Shown here one piece after another: positions 44,191 to 52,557 of a stretch of 64,000 nt of DNA. The first letter of the stretch is position 1. Each line of letters opens with the position of its first letter. The notes below the pieces were generated by a model, which was given only the letters and a program-made list of their open reading frames with translations, was not told the origin of the DNA and did not search any database. The DNA is from Micropruina sp. (lineage in GTDB: Bacteria; Actinomycetota; Actinomycetes; Propionibacteriales; Propionibacteriaceae): positions 1,302,001 through 1,366,000 of the forward strand of contig JADJVZ010000011.1 of the NCBI GenBank assembly GCA_016716635.1. The letters run 5' to 3'. The position numbers and the translations under genes were made by a program.

Positions 44191-45049
44191 GCACCAAGAC
44201 GCCGTCCGAGCCGCCTACGCGTCGTGGCGCACCTTCGGCGTGAGCGACGTCGAATCGGGCCGCCAAGCCTTGTATGGCAGCTGGTACGCCACCGCACGAC
44301 CCTCGGCAAACGTCCCTCCGCGAGCCCCGGCTGAGCCCCCGCTCGTCGGTCAGCTGCGGTTGGCGCACGCCGGGGGGCGACGCTGGGTGGCCGAGGCGCC
44401 CGTGGTCGCGCTGGGTCTCGCTGGGACGGTGGTCGTCCGCTTGCCCGGCGGCGGAAACCGGGCCCTCTCACGTGGGGACTTCGTCGGCGCCCGACCGGGG
44501 CTACCGGCCCGCGAGGGCGATCTCGTGACCGTCGTGGACCGGGCGGGCGGCTACGAGGTGGAGGGCTGGTGGCGCACCTGGGGAGGCGACTGGGATCCCA
44601 CCGCTCCGGCCCCCGACGTCACGCGCTTCTACGTTGGGGCCGACCCAGGGCGGATCCTGGAGATCGTCGCCCGACTCACGGCGGCCTTGGCCGACGTGCC
44701 GTTCGGGTGGAGCCTCAAGGTCGCCTCCCAGGCCGAGTTCCTGGTGCGTCCGGATCCCTGCCTGCTCTACGTGAAGGACGAGGACCGCGCCCAGGCGCTC
44801 TCGATTGTCAGCGAGGCGGCGCACGGACGGGTTCTGGACGGCCGGGTGCCGTTCGCCGCGCCCGTTGAACCCGGCATCTCGTGGGCCGAAGACCCGGGTG
44901 GGGATCGGAGCTTCGGCGAGACCCGGTGCGCCGCGCTCGCCGAAGCCTTCCTCACCTCACCCACCGACCCTGTGTCCGCTGCGGGCGAGGCCTTCCGCGC
45001 TGCCGGGCTCACTCCGTCCGCACCACACCTCCGAGGAGCCCCGCGATGA
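44177..45049 (+). CDS. HopA1-domain protein (class V lanthipeptide lyase-like)
   Basis: A 290-residue protein. The second half carries the HopA1-effector-like signature: TRFYVGADPGRILEIVARLT, FGWSLKVASQAEFLVRPDPC and LLYVKDEDR. In class V lanthipeptide clusters HopA1-like proteins remove phosphate from phospho-Ser/Thr to leave dehydroalanine or dehydrobutyrine. Position between a kinase gene (14-base overlap) and a LanC gene (ATGA overlap) supports that role. It is soluble and cytoplasmic. Confidence 0.78.
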   Translation: MFSPEHQDAVRAAYASWRTFGVSDVESGRQALYGSWYATARPSANVPPRAPAEPPLVGQLRLAHAGGRRWVAEAPVVALGLAGTVVVRLPGGGNRALSRGDFVGARPGLPAREGDLVTVVDRAGGYEVEGWWRTWGGDWDPTAPAPDVTRFYVGADPGRILEIVARLTAALADVPFGWSLKVASQAEFLVRPDPCLLYVKDEDRAQALSIVSEAAHGRVLDGRVPFAAPVEPGISWAEDPGGDRSFGETRCAALAEAFLTSPTDPVSAAGEAFRAAGLTPSAPHLRGAPR

Positions 45050-46209
45050 GCGCCGAACCCGCGACCCCCACGGTCGACGTCCTGACCGACGCCTACGAGC
45101 GCAACCTCCGCGCCCTCAAGGAGTGCGCCATCGTCGACGGCCCCACCACCGGGTGGGGCACCTGGGAGACCGACGCGGTGGGCAATCCGACCGTCCTCCG
45201 GGCCGACCGCATCAGCCTGTACGACGGGAACGCCGGCATCGCGTGGGCGATGTCGCGGCTCGGCGAGGCGGCCGCACCGGCGGGAGTCGGGTCGGCCGAG
45301 GAAGGACTTCTGGGCGGTCGCACAGGCATCGATTTCGCGTCCGGGTCGCTGGGACGGATCTCGTTCGACCACCGGGGATTCGACCTCGGAGACGGACTCG
45401 CCGGGGATCTGCTGGCGCTCGTTCGCACCCACTCCGCCGACGAGGATGCGGTTCGTGGCCTCGTGGCCGGACTCCAAGCCGCCGCCCGCTGGGATGCTGG
45501 GGGTGCCTGCTGGCCGGATCCTCGGGAAGCCTCGATCGCTCGTCCGCTCTGCGGCCTCGCGCACGGCGCTTCCGGCATCGCGCTCGCCTTGGCCGAGGCG
45601 GCCTTGGCTTACCCGAGCGTCGCCGACGCAGCCACCCGCCTCGTCGCGGCCGCGCTGCGCTGGGAGGGGGCGTGGTTTAACCCGGTCGCGGGGGGTTGGC
45701 CCGATCTGCGCGATTCGAACGAGGGTGGCTATCCCGTCATGTGGTGCCACGGCGCGGCCGGCATCGCAGCCGTCCGGCTCAGGCTGCTCCAGGCGGTGCG
45801 AGCGGGGCTGGTCCTCGACTACCCGGTTGAGGCGATCGCCGCCGAAGCACACGCAGGGGTGTTGGCCTGCGGCAAATCCCTCACCGGGGCGGTCCGGACG
45901 GCCCGCGAGTACGGCTTCGAGTCCGTCCCCGGCGGACTGACGCTCTGCCACGGCATGGGCGGCCCACTCGACGTGCTCGTCCTGGCCGCCAAGGTCTGGG
46001 AACTCCCCCAGCACCTCGACGCGGCTCGGCGCATCGCGTCCGACCTTGTGTCCCTGGCCCCCGACGACCCGATGGAATGGCCCTCCGGCCTACGGAAAGG
46101 CGACTCACTGGGCCTGTTCGTCGGCACCGCCGGCACCGCACTGCTTCTCGCCCGGCTCATCGACCCGGTTACCGTGAGATGTTTGTCGCTGCTCGATACG
46201 GAGCGGTGA
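45046..46209 (+). CDS. LanC-like lanthionine cyclase
   Basis: A 387-residue alpha/alpha-toroid cyclase. The zinc ligands of LanC are all present: Cys234 (MWCHGAAG), Cys301 and His302 (LCHGMGG). A conserved GLAHGASGIAL loop places the likely catalytic His173. LanC proteins add Cys thiols to dehydroamino acids to form lanthionine or methyllanthionine. GAGGAG precedes the ATG, which overlaps the HopA1 gene stop. It is the last gene of the operon. A decayed second copy of its 3' end lies at 49253-49541. Confidence 0.88.
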   Translation: MSAEPATPTVDVLTDAYERNLRALKECAIVDGPTTGWGTWETDAVGNPTVLRADRISLYDGNAGIAWAMSRLGEAAAPAGVGSAEEGLLGGRTGIDFASGSLGRISFDHRGFDLGDGLAGDLLALVRTHSADEDAVRGLVAGLQAAARWDAGGACWPDPREASIARPLCGLAHGASGIALALAEAALAYPSVADAATRLVAAALRWEGAWFNPVAGGWPDLRDSNEGGYPVMWCHGAAGIAAVRLRLLQAVRAGLVLDYPVEAIAAEAHAGVLACGKSLTGAVRTAREYGFESVPGGLTLCHGMGGPLDVLVLAAKVWELPQHLDAARRIASDLVSLAPDDPMEWPSGLRKGDSLGLFVGTAGTALLLARLIDPVTVRCLSLLDTER

Positions 46210-46252
46210 CCCACCTGGCGCGTCCGCGACTTGTTGGCACGTCGGCCACGCC

Positions 46253-47236
46253 TCAAGGTTTGGCGACCCGGCCGATCATCAACGCGACCCCCGGGTTAGC
46301 CCCGGTCACGTCGAGTCTCACCCTCGGATGCTCCGCCTGCCAGACCCGAAATAGTTCGTCGGCGAATCCTTGACCGACCAGGTCGACGTCAGCGAAGTCC
46401 AGGATCACATGCTCGAACTCCTCCAAGCCAGCAGCGAACCGCTTCGCCTGAGACCTGCTCAGGAACTCCGATCCGTACTGCACGAGTTGGATGCGGGGCG
46501 TGGTGCGCACGAACTCGCCGTCCTCGGTGTAGGCGGCGAAAATGTCCACCAGCTTCTTGGTCGTGTCGAGGTCCAGGGTCATCGTGACCGTGGTGCCCAG
46601 GGCATGGCCAAGGCCCAGGGCCACGTCGGTGTTGGGGTTGTCCACGACGAAGCGATAGCCGTTGGCATCCAGGGTGAACGTGTCTACTGCTTTGGACGTG
46701 AAGAAGATGCCCTCTCCAGAGTGCCGCTGCGGGTCCGTCGTGCGTTTTCCCTTGGTCAGGTCAACGACAGCATCGGCGACGTCGGAGTAGCCAAAGGAAT
46801 CGGCCATGTTGCGGAATGCGCCGATGCCATCATCGGCCAAGGCGACCCGGGCGGTGCGGCCTCGCAACGAAAGGCCTGCGCGTAGCGTGGTGCCACGGGA
46901 GTGGTCGATCGCGTTGTTCGCAATCTCGGTGACCGAATAGCCCAGAATCCGACGTGCCAGTTCTGGCACCTCGCCCAGTTGGGATCGCAACTGCGCCCAC
47001 ACCACGTCCTCGGTCAAGTCGGCCAATGCGAACTCCATGGTCCACTCGGGCACTGTGGTCGAACCTCGACGCATTTGCAGCGACTCTCGCCGTAACAGCT
47101 CGGGATCGAATCGGCGGTGACCACCTGCGGTCGACGTGGCGGTCAGCAGCCCCTGGTCGACCAACTGCCGCACGCGACTCGGCGACAAGCCGAGCATGCG
47201 GCTCGCCTCACCGATCCCGATCATCTGATCAACCAT
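46253..47236 (-). CDS. MerR-HTH / HATPase / DUF4325 fusion regulator
   Basis: A 327-residue protein. Residues 1-55 are a MerR/BldC-type HTH (GIGEASRMLGLSPSRVRQLV). About 80-220 is a GHKL ATPase fold with the N box VTEIANNAIDHSRG and G1-like DDGIGAF, but no histidine phosphorylation domain. The last 75 residues resemble the STAS-like DUF4325 domain (HVILDFADVDLVGQGFADELF). HATPase plus DUF4325 recalls anti-sigma kinase/antagonist switching joined here to a DNA-binding head. It converges on the LanC gene with a 43-base gap. Two palindromes upstream suggest autoregulation. Confidence 0.85.
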   Translation of the reverse strand: MVDQMIGIGEASRMLGLSPSRVRQLVDQGLLTATSTAGGHRRFDPELLRRESLQMRRGSTTVPEWTMEFALADLTEDVVWAQLRSQLGEVPELARRILGYSVTEIANNAIDHSRGTTLRAGLSLRGRTARVALADDGIGAFRNMADSFGYSDVADAVVDLTKGKRTTDPQRHSGEGIFFTSKAVDTFTLDANGYRFVVDNPNTDVALGLGHALGTTVTMTLDLDTTKKLVDIFAAYTEDGEFVRTTPRIQLVQYGSEFLSRSQAKRFAAGLEEFEHVILDFADVDLVGQGFADELFRVWQAEHPRVRLDVTGANPGVALMIGRVAKP

Positions 47237-47242
47237 GATGCC

Positions 47243-47307
47243 AAATCTACATCATTGTAGATTTCAGAGCTCCCGAATTCTTCGCAAACCTACTTCTATG
47301 TAGGTTT
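47243..47307. promoter_or_regulatory. Two matching 22-bp palindromic operators
   Basis: Palindrome 1 (47243-47264) has 9-base arms AAATCTACA/TGTAGATTT. Palindrome 2 (47286-47307) has arms AAACCTAC/GTAGGTTT. Both fit AAAYCTAC-N6-GTAGRTTT, and their centres are 43 bases apart, about four helical turns, on one DNA face. The first ends seven bases from the start of the MerR-type gene. The sites probably bind that protein. Confidence 0.85.
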
Positions 47308-47363
47308 GGCACGGTTGCCGCCAGCGAGCACCGCATCATCATTCCGACGATCCCGCGGCTCGA

Positions 47364-48224
47364 CTACCTCTCGGCTGAGCCGTCGAACGACAAGGAAGCG
47401 GACATCGCCCTCGTGGCGTCGATTTGGGCCTGGATGGTGGCGAGGTTCTGCTCGATTCCAGCAATGGCATCCGCACCCGCGATGAACCGCAGCGGGAGCT
47501 CGCCCGAATCGGAAAGGGTGACCAGGGCAGCGGCGAGCTTGCGCGGATCGCCGCCCTGCAAACCATTCATGCTTCGCCAGGCCGCGATGGTCTGCGCGGT
47601 GCGCTCGGCGTAGTCGTCGATCTGCTGCTCGGGCCAGATCGTCGAGGAACCTTCAACGAGGAGTTCCGTCCGGAAGAAGCCAGGCTCGACGGCCATGGTG
47701 CGGATCCCGAAGGGCTCCAGATCGAATCGAAGCGATTCCATCCAGCCCTCGAGGGCGAACTTGGAGGCCGCATACGCCGACACGAACGCACCTGCCACAA
47801 GGCCCGCGGTGGACGTGACCGTGATGACCTGCCCGCTCCGCTGCTTGCGCATGATCGGCAGGATCGCGCGGGTCACGTTGAGGGGGCCGAAGAAGTTGGT
47901 CTCCATCTGGGCGCGGAACTGGTCGGGGCTGAGGGTCTCGAACGAGCCGGCGTAGAAGTTGCCCGCGTTGTTGACGAGGACGTCGATCCTGCCGAACCTC
48001 GCGACAGCCGCGGCGGCGGCCGCCTCAGCCGCGGCCGGGTCGGTGATGTCGAGGGCCACGGCCAGCAGGTTGTCGTGGGCCCCGATGGCGAGCACTCGGT
48101 CTGCGTTGCGTCCGGTTGCGACGACGGAATGACCTGCGGCCAAAGCGGACTGCGCGATGTCGATGCCCATCCCACGACCGGCTCCGGTGATGAACCAGAC
48201 GTTCTTCTTGGCGGTGTCAGCCAT
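47364..48224 (-). CDS. Short-chain dehydrogenase/reductase
   Basis: A classical SDR of about 286 residues. The cofactor motif is TGAGRGMG near residue 12, with NNAG in VLVNNAGNF and catalytic Ser-Tyr-Lys in TSTAGLVAGAFVSAYAASK. It probably reduces a small carbonyl compound; the substrate is unknown. ATG 48224 (MADTAKKN) has family support. It is divergent from the decayed MmyB-type regulator, an arrangement often seen for such regulator/SDR pairs. Confidence 0.92.
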   Translation of the reverse strand: MADTAKKNVWFITGAGRGMGIDIAQSALAAGHSVVATGRNADRVLAIGAHDNLLAVALDITDPAAAEAAAAAAVARFGRIDVLVNNAGNFYAGSFETLSPDQFRAQMETNFFGPLNVTRAILPIMRKQRSGQVITVTSTAGLVAGAFVSAYAASKFALEGWMESLRFDLEPFGIRTMAVEPGFFRTELLVEGSSTIWPEQQIDDYAERTAQTIAAWRSMNGLQGGDPRKLAAALVTLSDSGELPLRFIAGADAIAGIEQNLATIQAQIDATRAMSASLSFDGSAER

Positions 48225-48372
48225 GTGGCGGCTCCTCGGTTTCGTCGTGCGTACCCACCAGGTGCGGTGCTTCACCTTGAGCCAACCATGCGGCCGCCAC
48301 GGTATCCAGGCCCTGCGAGGGCACCCCTGGCCGGGCCTGTCATCAGTCGCACCCGCGACCTAGGCTCCTCGC

Positions 48373-49248
48373 GTGAGCGACCGCGATCCAACCGGCGAGA
48401 GCCGCAGCGCGTTGGGTGCCTCCTCAAGACCCGGCGTTCGCGGCTCACCCCCGCTGACGTCGGGCTCCCGGTCTACACAGGCGGACGCCGAGTCCCCGGC
48501 CTTCGGCGCGAGGAAGTGATTACACCCGCATCGAGCGCGGAAACGTCTCAGGCATTTCCGGCGGCGTCCTCGACGGTATCGCCCATGCCGTTCGCCTCGA
48601 CGACGACGAGCACGCGCATCTCCAAGCCCTCGCAGGCCCCCGACACCCCGCTCCCCCAGCGCCGAGCGTCCGCGCAGCTGCGGGTGCGTCCGGCCATCCA
48701 GCTGGTCTTGGACGCCATGCCCGCCACCCCGGCGTTCGTCCTGAGTGCCCGCAGCGACATCCTGGCAACCAACGCCCTGGGGCGAGCCCTGAACCAGCCG
48801 CTGTACGAAAGCCAGGGCGAGCGGGTCAACCACGCCCGTTTCCTCTTCTTGGATCGGCGATCCGAGGCGCTCTGGCACGACTGGAACAAGATCGCCGACC
48901 AAACCGTCGCCTCGTTGCGCGCAGAAGCCGGACGCAACCCCTTCGATCGCGACCTCACTGACCTTGTCGGTGAGCTCGCCTCCCGCAGTGACGAGTTCCG
49001 GACGCGCTGGGCTACCCACAACGTGCCTTCACACCTCGGGGATCAAACGCATCCACCATTCGCTTGTCGGCGACTTGGACGTGCCCTACGAGACCATTCC
49101 CCTGCCCGCCGACCCGGGCCAGAGCCTGCTGGTTTACGTGCCCGAGCCTCACTCCCCGACGAGGGAAGTGCTCGATCTCCTGGCGAGTTGGAGCGCCACA
49201 CCCCACGCGCCGGGCACCCCAAGCGTGGAGGCCGACCAGTCGGCGTGA
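48373..49248 (+). pseudogene. Decayed MmyB-like XRE-family regulator
   Basis: Homology to HTH regulators with a C-terminal MmyB ligand-binding domain is spread over all three frames. GTG 48373 begins the gene. The frame breaks near 48416 (LLKTRRSRLTPADVGLPVYT in another frame). About 33 bases encoding the recognition part of the HTH are missing near 48518. Further breaks occur near 48640 and 49022, after the clean block QLVLDAMPATPAFVLSARSD. The deletion cannot be a base-calling error, so the gene is dead. It was probably the regulator of the divergent SDR. Confidence 0.82.
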
Positions 49249-49252
49249 TAAA

Positions 49253-49541
49253 GGCTTCGAGTCCGTGCCCGGCGGGCTCACGCTCTGCCACGGCATGGGT
49301 GGCCCGCTGGACGTGCTCGTCCTGGCCGCCGAGGTCTGGGAACTCCCCCAGCACCTCGACGCGGCCGGGCGCAACGCGTCAGACCTCGTTTCCCTGGCCC
49401 GGACGACCCCATGGAATTGCCGTCCGGCCTACGGAAGGGCGACCTCGTTGGTACCGTTCGTCAGAACCGTCGGCACCCCGCCTGCTCCTCGCCCGGCTCA
49501 TCGACCCTGAATGCGAGGCGAGCCTGTCCCTCCTGGACTAG
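49253..49541 (+). pseudogene. Fragment of a second LanC-like gene
   Basis: Nearly the same DNA as the last 300 bases of the LanC gene ending at 46209. The copy starts at FESVPGGLTLCHGMGG, keeps the zinc-ligand CHG, then loses frame near 49402 (VSLARTTPWN in place of VSLAPDDP) and ends with a shifted SLLD stop. The 5' part is absent. It follows the MmyB pseudogene directly, so a duplication or recombination placed it there. Confidence 0.88.
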
Positions 49542-49644
49542 GGCCTTGGCCGGGCGAGCGGGACTGCCTACGCATTCGCTACATTGAAGCAGGTCCGAAG
49601 ATGCGCCAGGGAGCAAAGCTTCCCTGTAATCGAAGGAAGTCCCC

Positions 49645-50016
49645 ATGGAAGCTGCGATGGTTACGGCGTGGACACTGCTGAGCGAATGTCCGATCCCGCC
49701 GGACGTGCAACCAATGCTTGTCCAAGGCGAGCAGGCCGTCGCCGCCTACCGCACGATGCGCGATACGGCGATCTTTACCTCCCTGCGGTTGATCATCCGC
49801 GATGCCCAGGGCATGTCAGGCAAGAAGGTGGAGATTTACTCGCTGCCCTATTCGCGCATCGACATGTGGTCATCAGAGAACGCGGGCACCCTCGATTTGA
49901 ACTCGGAGCTCGAGATGTGGACACGTGCGGGCCATATCAAGATCAAGCTCGGCAAAAGCATTGATGTGCGCCGGCTCGACAACCTCATCGCGCACCTGGT
50001 CCTGCACGCCCGCTAG
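49645..50016 (+). CDS. PH-domain-like protein
   Basis: A 123-residue soluble protein resembling the bacterial PH-like (bPH/DUF1696) family: MRDTAIFTSLRLIIRDAQG, then KKVEIYSLPYSRIDMWSSEN and a C-terminal helix. Such proteins form oligomers of unknown role. GAAGGAAG precedes the ATG. It stands alone between pseudogenes and the ATPase gene. Confidence 0.8.
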   Translation: MEAAMVTAWTLLSECPIPPDVQPMLVQGEQAVAAYRTMRDTAIFTSLRLIIRDAQGMSGKKVEIYSLPYSRIDMWSSENAGTLDLNSELEMWTRAGHIKIKLGKSIDVRRLDNLIAHLVLHAR

Positions 50017-50113
50017 GGCGGTCACCGCCCGTAGACGGGCAGCCCCTGACCGCGCGAACATTCGGCACCGTGAGTGCCAAGAGACGGCACTGGATGCCAC
50101 CCCTACCAACGGC

Positions 50114-52255
50114 TCACGCGAGAAGGCGTGCGCACGCCTGAACGACATGCTCCGGGACCGCATCAAAGTCTCGCGGGTTCAGCTGCATGACGTACTCGTT
50201 TTCAATGTGGTAGGACTCGTTGACGAACTTCTTAAGGGCGGCATCGCCCCCCGCGGCTTCAGGATCCATTGCAGAAGCGATGCGAAAAATCTGGATCTTC
50301 TCATAGCCCACGTCGGTGTCTTCAAACTTTGCTTTCAGGGCTGCGCGGTCCTTCAGCTCAGCAAGGATCCCCAAGTAGTCAAAATCGGGGATGAATCGTC
50401 GGATGTTCACGATTGCACGCTCACAATCCCTCTTGCCGAGCGGAACCAGCGCACCACCTTCTGCCTTCGAACTAGGCACCTCCCTGATGTGGAGGAGGCT
50501 GGAAAGCACCTCGTACTCGGCGCCGCGCTCGCCGTGAACTTCGTAGCGACGTCGAAGGTAAATGCACTTAATTACAGGGTCAATGCAGGATTCGATATTC
50601 ACGTCACAGACCTGGGAGAACGTCATGATGTCGGTGCCCATGATCGGCTTCTCACTGACCTCCCCCTCCCTGCTTTGGAGGAAGTGAACGGACGGGGCAG
50701 CTGCCTGGAACTGCCCCGAGGTTGCTGTCCTGACAATGTCTATGGCGGGCTCAATGTCATGGGTCAGGAGCAGTGTGGTGAACCCTCGGAGGCTGTGCTT
50801 GCCGTAAAACAGCTTGTGGAGAATTGCGAACTTCTTGGTCTTGTCGAAGCTCGAGACGGGATCATCGAGGACGACCAGGTCAGGTGCGTCCCGGCGGACC
50901 TGGTGCATGAACAGAACGAGTGCGAACGCGTTGCGCTCGCCGAAGCTAAGGTGACTGCCGGCCGTGTCCAGGTGACCCGGGGCATCCTGGTGTTCGAGGA
51001 TCATTCGGTATGAGTCATCCCGCGGCTCGATCCGAACGGAATACTTGTAGCCCGCCGAGCTGAGGTACTCGTTAATCTCCTGCTGGTTCGTTTCGATCGA
51101 TCTCGCCACTCGCGTCTTTTGGATGCCGACCGCACGCTTGATATGGGTGAGTTGTTGGGCCAGCTGATCAAGTTGCGCGTTCATGTCTCCCACGACCCCC
51201 TGGGTGCCCTCAGAATCGAGTGCGTCGAGGAACGCCAACTCGATCTTCAGACTAAGCAGCGCTTGCTCCACATCGGGTTGGTCGCGAAGCGAAGCGAACG
51301 AGAGTTCCTTCAGGGCTGTGAACTTGTTAAGAAGTGTCTCGACCTGACCCCGCAAGTTCGCGAGGAACTGGTCCTGCTCCGGGGATAGTTCCTCAAGGCT
51401 CGTGGTGATCTCCCGTAGTTGCTGGAGGCGGTCTGGGACGAAGAATCCCGCGAGTTGCTCGATGACCACTCGGAGCGCGCTCATGGTCTTGACCGAGGCT
51501 GATTCATACTCGTCGGACACCGCTACCGCGGTCCTTTTGTCCACGTTGGGGATTGAACAGAAGGGGCAGTTGTCCGATAGCCCGAGATACCCTTTCCCCT
51601 TGGACTGCCACGACAGCCATCCCGCTGGGTCACCACTGCGCAAGAACTTCTCGAAGCCCATGAGCGGCTTGGGTATCGCGGCGAGCTTCCCACCCATGCC
51701 GAGCGCTTTAAAGCCCCTACTGGTCCTAGCGATGCTACCCGCCTTGGTGAGGGTGAACGCGTTGCGCAGCTCGGTAAGGCTGGTGATCACGTCATCGAGC
51801 GCCTCGTTCTCCTGAAGAACATCCTTAATTCCCTCGAAAATTGCATCAAGTTCTTCAATCCCCGATTGGTACTCGGGGGTCTTGATGAAGATCTCGAAAC
51901 TATTCTTGACCACTTCGTCGGGCTGAAACACGAACTGTGAAACGTAGTGCTCGTCGAATACCAGAACAGTGTTGATTTCGTCCGCACCAAGCACCACTGG
52001 CCCGGGAGCACCCCCGTTTCTGCGGTCCTTGAAAGGGAGGAGATCACGGAGTGCACCTTCGCCCTGGGTGTTCAGAGCGAGCGCATGTGCGATCGTGCTT
52101 TTACCAATGCCATTCGGGCCGTATTTGATGTTTAACGACCCTCGACGAAGATTGATCTTCGCTTCGCTAATGCTATTGCATTTCCTAATGATGATTGCAT
52201 AATCGTCGTTCGGCGTGGAAGGCTGACTCAAGGAGGCGTCGGCTGCATTGACCAT
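50114..52255 (-). CDS. RloC/PrrC-like AAA ATPase with CxxC hook
   Basis: A 713-residue SMC/Rad50-like ATPase of the AAA_13 group. Walker A GPNGIGKST covers residues 46-54, signature LSFGE 436-440, Walker B LVVLDDPVSSFD near 460-471 and the switch His at 499. A CPFC pair (Cys230, Cys233) lies in the predicted coiled-coil centre, like the zinc hook of RloC anticodon nucleases. The C-terminal domain contains NESYHIENEYVMQL. Members of this group act in phage defence, often next to restriction systems as here. A nuclease motif could not be confirmed. Confidence 0.75.
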   Translation of the reverse strand: MVNAADASLSQPSTPNDDYAIIIRKCNSISEAKINLRRGSLNIKYGPNGIGKSTIAHALALNTQGEGALRDLLPFKDRRNGGAPGPVVLGADEINTVLVFDEHYVSQFVFQPDEVVKNSFEIFIKTPEYQSGIEELDAIFEGIKDVLQENEALDDVITSLTELRNAFTLTKAGSIARTSRGFKALGMGGKLAAIPKPLMGFEKFLRSGDPAGWLSWQSKGKGYLGLSDNCPFCSIPNVDKRTAVAVSDEYESASVKTMSALRVVIEQLAGFFVPDRLQQLREITTSLEELSPEQDQFLANLRGQVETLLNKFTALKELSFASLRDQPDVEQALLSLKIELAFLDALDSEGTQGVVGDMNAQLDQLAQQLTHIKRAVGIQKTRVARSIETNQQEINEYLSSAGYKYSVRIEPRDDSYRMILEHQDAPGHLDTAGSHLSFGERNAFALVLFMHQVRRDAPDLVVLDDPVSSFDKTKKFAILHKLFYGKHSLRGFTTLLLTHDIEPAIDIVRTATSGQFQAAAPSVHFLQSREGEVSEKPIMGTDIMTFSQVCDVNIESCIDPVIKCIYLRRRYEVHGERGAEYEVLSSLLHIREVPSSKAEGGALVPLGKRDCERAIVNIRRFIPDFDYLGILAELKDRAALKAKFEDTDVGYEKIQIFRIASAMDPEAAGGDAALKKFVNESYHIENEYVMQLNPRDFDAVPEHVVQACARLLA

Positions 52256-52354
52256 GCGCCAAGTCTCTCACTTCTCGGGTGCAGCGAACGGCCCTTGAAC
52301 CTCCAGCAAGCTGACTTTTCAGACACCTTCGACGCCATTAGAAGTCACGCAGGT

Positions 52355-52413
52355 GGCGCCGACAGGGGCCGACCTGCGGTCTCTTGCTCCCAAAGCATGG
52401 TGCGCCTAGTACG
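52355..52413 (-). pseudogene. Degenerate tRNA-Pro fragment, likely old attachment site
   Basis: Bases 52372-52397 match tRNA-Pro 54807-54832 in 25 of 26 positions (anticodon arm, variable loop and start of the T arm), in the same orientation, with weaker similarity on both sides. The acceptor stem is lost. It lies in the otherwise empty 302-base gap between the ATPase and nuclease genes. As a direct repeat flanking the restriction-modification pair it looks like the far end of an integrated island. Confidence 0.8.
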
Positions 52414-52557
52414 TCCAAGTCCATGACCTATTCAAAGCCTGGAACTCAGCGCCTTTTTTTGCCCTGAACGGATCCTGCTTTCGGGATGCCCGTGTCGCGC
52501 TCGTCGCGGGGGGCTGCTTGCCGAACGGTCAACTAAGTCCTGCCCAAAACCCTGATG

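Noticed and set aside
47424..49541. A 705-codon plus-strand frame
   Set aside because: It is a composite of sequence antisense to the SDR, one frame of the decayed MmyB regulator and the LanC fragment; it is not one gene.
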